Of a stretch of DNA of 64,000 nt, positions 62,285-64,000 are shown in pieces; the stretch's first letter is position 1; each line of letters opens with the position of its first letter. The position numbers and the translations under genes are program-made. Source of the stretch: JAKVCB01 sp963578605. Its GTDB lineage: Bacteria > Planctomycetota > Planctomycetia > Pirellulales > Lacipirellulaceae. The stretch covers positions 35,936 to 99,935 of the forward strand of contig CAUZEA010000005.1 in assembly GCA_963578605.1 (NCBI GenBank). Direction: 5' to 3'. Below the pieces are notes generated by a model that had not been told where the DNA came from, did not search any database, and saw only the letters and a program-made list of their open reading frames with translations.

Positions 62285-63331
62285 TCAGGCAACTGCGCCA
62301 TCACCATGAGGTTTGTGCAGCTTTGTGGCCACGTGGTTTGGATCGCTGAGCCTCACATCAATGGGTGCTGGAAAATCGACGTGGACGTCGCGCTGCGGAA
62401 AGGCAATAACGATTCCTGCCTCGCAGAATGCGTCATCGATTGCGACACGCACATCACTCTCGACCCGGGCACTATCCATCATCCGCTGCATGTGAATCCA
62501 AAAGTGGACTTCAAATGCCAAAGCGTTATCGCCAAAGTCACAGAAAAGAACAATTGGAGCGGGACTGCGGAGAACTTTTTCATGTGTAGTCACCACGGTC
62601 TTTAGTAATTCGATCACCCTCTTGACAGGCGATCCATACGCTACGCCAACGGCAACCGACGTACGAATCTGGGTGTCTGAGAGGGTCCAGTTCGTGACAT
62701 TGTTCTCTAGAAACTTGCTATTGGGAACAAGGATCTCAAGATTGGCTCCGGTACGCACACATGTGCTGCGTGCCCCGATTTGTTCAATGTTGGCGTCAAT
62801 CCCATCGACGTTGACCAAATCACCGATGCGAATGGGGCGTTCCACCAGCAAGATCAAACCACTAATGAAATTGTTCAGGATATTCTGGCTGCCAAAACCA
62901 ACGCCAATCGCGATCGCACCGCCCAAGAAGGCGAAAACTGTTAATGGGACGTTGACCAGGTCCAGCGTAAAAAAAGTCAATCCGGCCAGCAGAAAATAGA
63001 AAAACACATTGCGCAAAGGTGCTGCACTTGACTGGCTGACTCCCAACCTGGGCAGGAATTTCAGCGCGGCTATCTTTGCAATGAAGCGGCTCACCCAGTA
63101 ACCAATTAGCAACAAAGCCAACCCACAAACAATTTTACTGACCGTGATCGGACGATCATCAACCGTCCCAAGTTCGGTCGACCAGGATTTTGCAAGTAAC
63201 AATCTTGCCTGCGCGGCAAGTTGCTCAAAAGACATCGTTTCGCGTTCAGTATAAATCTCGTCGCACAAACGCTCGTAGAGTACTTGCCCCCGACTGGCCA
63301 GGACTTGAACTGAGCCGTAAAACTCGATCAT
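62285..63331 (-). CDS. MscS-type mechanosensitive channel, C-terminal part of a frameshifted gene
   Basis: 348 residues from ATG 63331 if translated alone. Membrane helices lie near 48-66, 85-105 and 112-135. The pore helix and following linker are textbook MscS: LGGAIAIGVGFGSQNILNNF, then FISGLILLVERPIRIGDLVN and the beta domain VRTGANLEILVPNSKFLENN. The same frame continues upstream of 63331 as NEEHIAELEHMIEFYGS, a coiled-coil-like run with no stop nearby, while the other frame of the same strand carries the N-terminal coiled-coil part. The two halves most likely belong to one large channel (MscK-like) broken by a one-base shift near 63345-63365. Channels of this kind release solutes on hypo-osmotic shock. 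Confidence 0.85.
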   Translation of the reverse strand: MIEFYGSVQVLASRGQVLYERLCDEIYTERETMSFEQLAAQARLLLAKSWSTELGTVDDRPITVSKIVCGLALLLIGYWVSRFIAKIAALKFLPRLGVSQSSAAPLRNVFFYFLLAGLTFFTLDLVNVPLTVFAFLGGAIAIGVGFGSQNILNNFISGLILLVERPIRIGDLVNVDGIDANIEQIGARSTCVRTGANLEILVPNSKFLENNVTNWTLSDTQIRTSVAVGVAYGSPVKRVIELLKTVVTTHEKVLRSPAPIVLFCDFGDNALAFEVHFWIHMQRMMDSARVESDVRVAIDDAFCEAGIVIAFPQRDVHVDFPAPIDVRLSDPNHVATKLHKPHGDGAVA

Positions 63332-63336
63332 GTGCT

Positions 63337-64000
63337 CTAACTCAGCGATATGTTCTTCATTTCTGACAGTTTCAACCGGGTCATGAACTTCACCGATTTT
63401 CTGAGATCGGCGGAAAGCGCATTTTGACGCTGCTCGGTGCGGAATTGCACTTTTTCCGATAGATGTTCTATGCGCTGCCCGGCCGCCAGCGCCTCATCAA
63501 GCCAGTCGTCAAGACCATCCGGTGTGAAATCGCCGTTTGCAAAAGCAAACCGACGTCGCCAACATTCACGAACTCCGCCAACCTCGCTCAAAACCTGTTG
63601 CAGGAGTTGTACTTCTTTTCGCGCAACTGCAAAAATCGACTCCGGAGTAGTGCCCGACACCTGTTCCTTATCCTGTGAACGGGAACGCGTTGCTATTCGC
63701 AAACGCTCTTCAGCAAGATTCAACTGCTTGCGGATAAGTTTTTCCTGCGTATCAACAAAAGCAATGCGTTGATAAAGATCGTCCTGCGTAAACAGTACGT
63801 TCTTGCTAATAAGCAGGACAATTGTCTCACATTCCTCCACCTCAGTTTGGGCAAGGCCCGCAATCTGATTAAGGTTTTTCAAATGCTCACGATGCAACGT
63901 CACGTCGAACTTGAATGTTCGACAGCGCAACTCCGCCAGGCTCAACGCGCGCCGAAGCTCCGGAAGCTCACCACCCGTCCCACTCTCCTCAGCTTCTTTT
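63337..64000 (-). pseudogene. N-terminal coiled-coil part of the MscS-type gene, frameshifted and cut by the window edge
   Basis: Open from the right edge of the window (codons begin at 63999) to a TAG at 63337. The 221 visible residues are helical and charged with regular leucines: VTLHREHLKNLNQIAGLAQT, VDTQEKLIRKQLNLAEERLR, ARKEVQLLQQVLSEVGGVRE. This is the periplasmic stalk type found in large MscS relatives. It ends LKLSEMKNISLS, where the neighbouring frame would continue with NEEHIAELEH into the channel domain. If the shift is real the channel is not made from this copy. An assembly or sequencing error is the main alternative. Confidence 0.65.

Overview
The window looks like a planctomycete chromosome, most likely of the Pirellulales type. 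The evidence is the family content. There are two sets of planctomycete cytochrome / DUF1549 / DUF1553 proteins paired with Tat-exported DUF1501 proteins, a PVC-type heme-binding propeller protein, a cytosolic sulfatase, a secreted sialidase, a PEP-CTERM protein and small Tyr/Pro- or Cys-rich secreted proteins. Gene density is high, codon use is mostly GC-rich, and I see no integrase, transposase, phage gene, rRNA or CRISPR array.

Layout. (1) 1-14.7 kb: exported degradation or redox proteins. A partial gene and its intact paralogue come first. Then a plus-strand pair (LamG-PSCyt1-DUF1549-DUF1553, then DUF1501) faces a minus-strand trio (PSCyt1-DUF1549-DUF1553, DUF1501, PVC-type heme protein). 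(2) 15-24.6 kb: an unknown conserved protein, tRNA-Leu(UAG), tRNA-Lys(UUU), a sulfatase, a stretch of gene decay (18.4-20.4 kb), a secreted sialidase, an SDR epimerase/dehydrogenase and a LacD-like aldolase. (3) 24.6-34.1 kb: a divergent Nramp-like transporter, a long leader region with a terminator-like hairpin, an M28 peptidase/AAC(3) fusion, a secreted barrel-like protein, a NylB-like serine hydrolase and a class I fructose-bisphosphate aldolase. (4) 34.1-51.6 kb: a long minus-strand carbon-metabolism cluster. In transcription order it reads GH63-like glucosidase, SDR glucose dehydrogenase, amylo-1,6-glucosidase, then tkt, rpiB, pgi, tal, gnd, zwf, pgl, rpe, a HAD hydrolase and a GT4 glycosyltransferase. 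(5) 52-64 kb: envelope genes, namely small secreted proteins, an EEP-family hydrolase overlapping cardiolipin synthase, a PEP-CTERM protein, an RND/MMPL transporter, CorA and an MscS-type channel that appears frameshifted.

How the genes work together. Region 4 encodes every enzyme of the oxidative and non-oxidative pentose phosphate pathway plus Pgi, packed in one direction with short gaps. Just upstream on the same strand are enzymes that release glucose from alpha-glucans or alpha-glucosides, and fructose-bisphosphate aldolase lies convergently at the far end. This reads as a glucan or glucoside to glucose-6-phosphate to NADPH/pentose module. The terminal GT4/HAD pair suggests synthesis of a glycoside or compatible solute. 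No sugar kinase is visible here.

Most unusual points: the contiguous pentose phosphate cluster, the M28-AAC(3) fusion, the Nramp-like protein without the usual metal-site motifs, the pseudogene patch at 18.4-20.4 kb, a terminator-like hairpin with no gene in front of it at 26.3 kb, and the frameshifted MscS gene at the right edge. All calls rest on reading the sequence; no database search was run.
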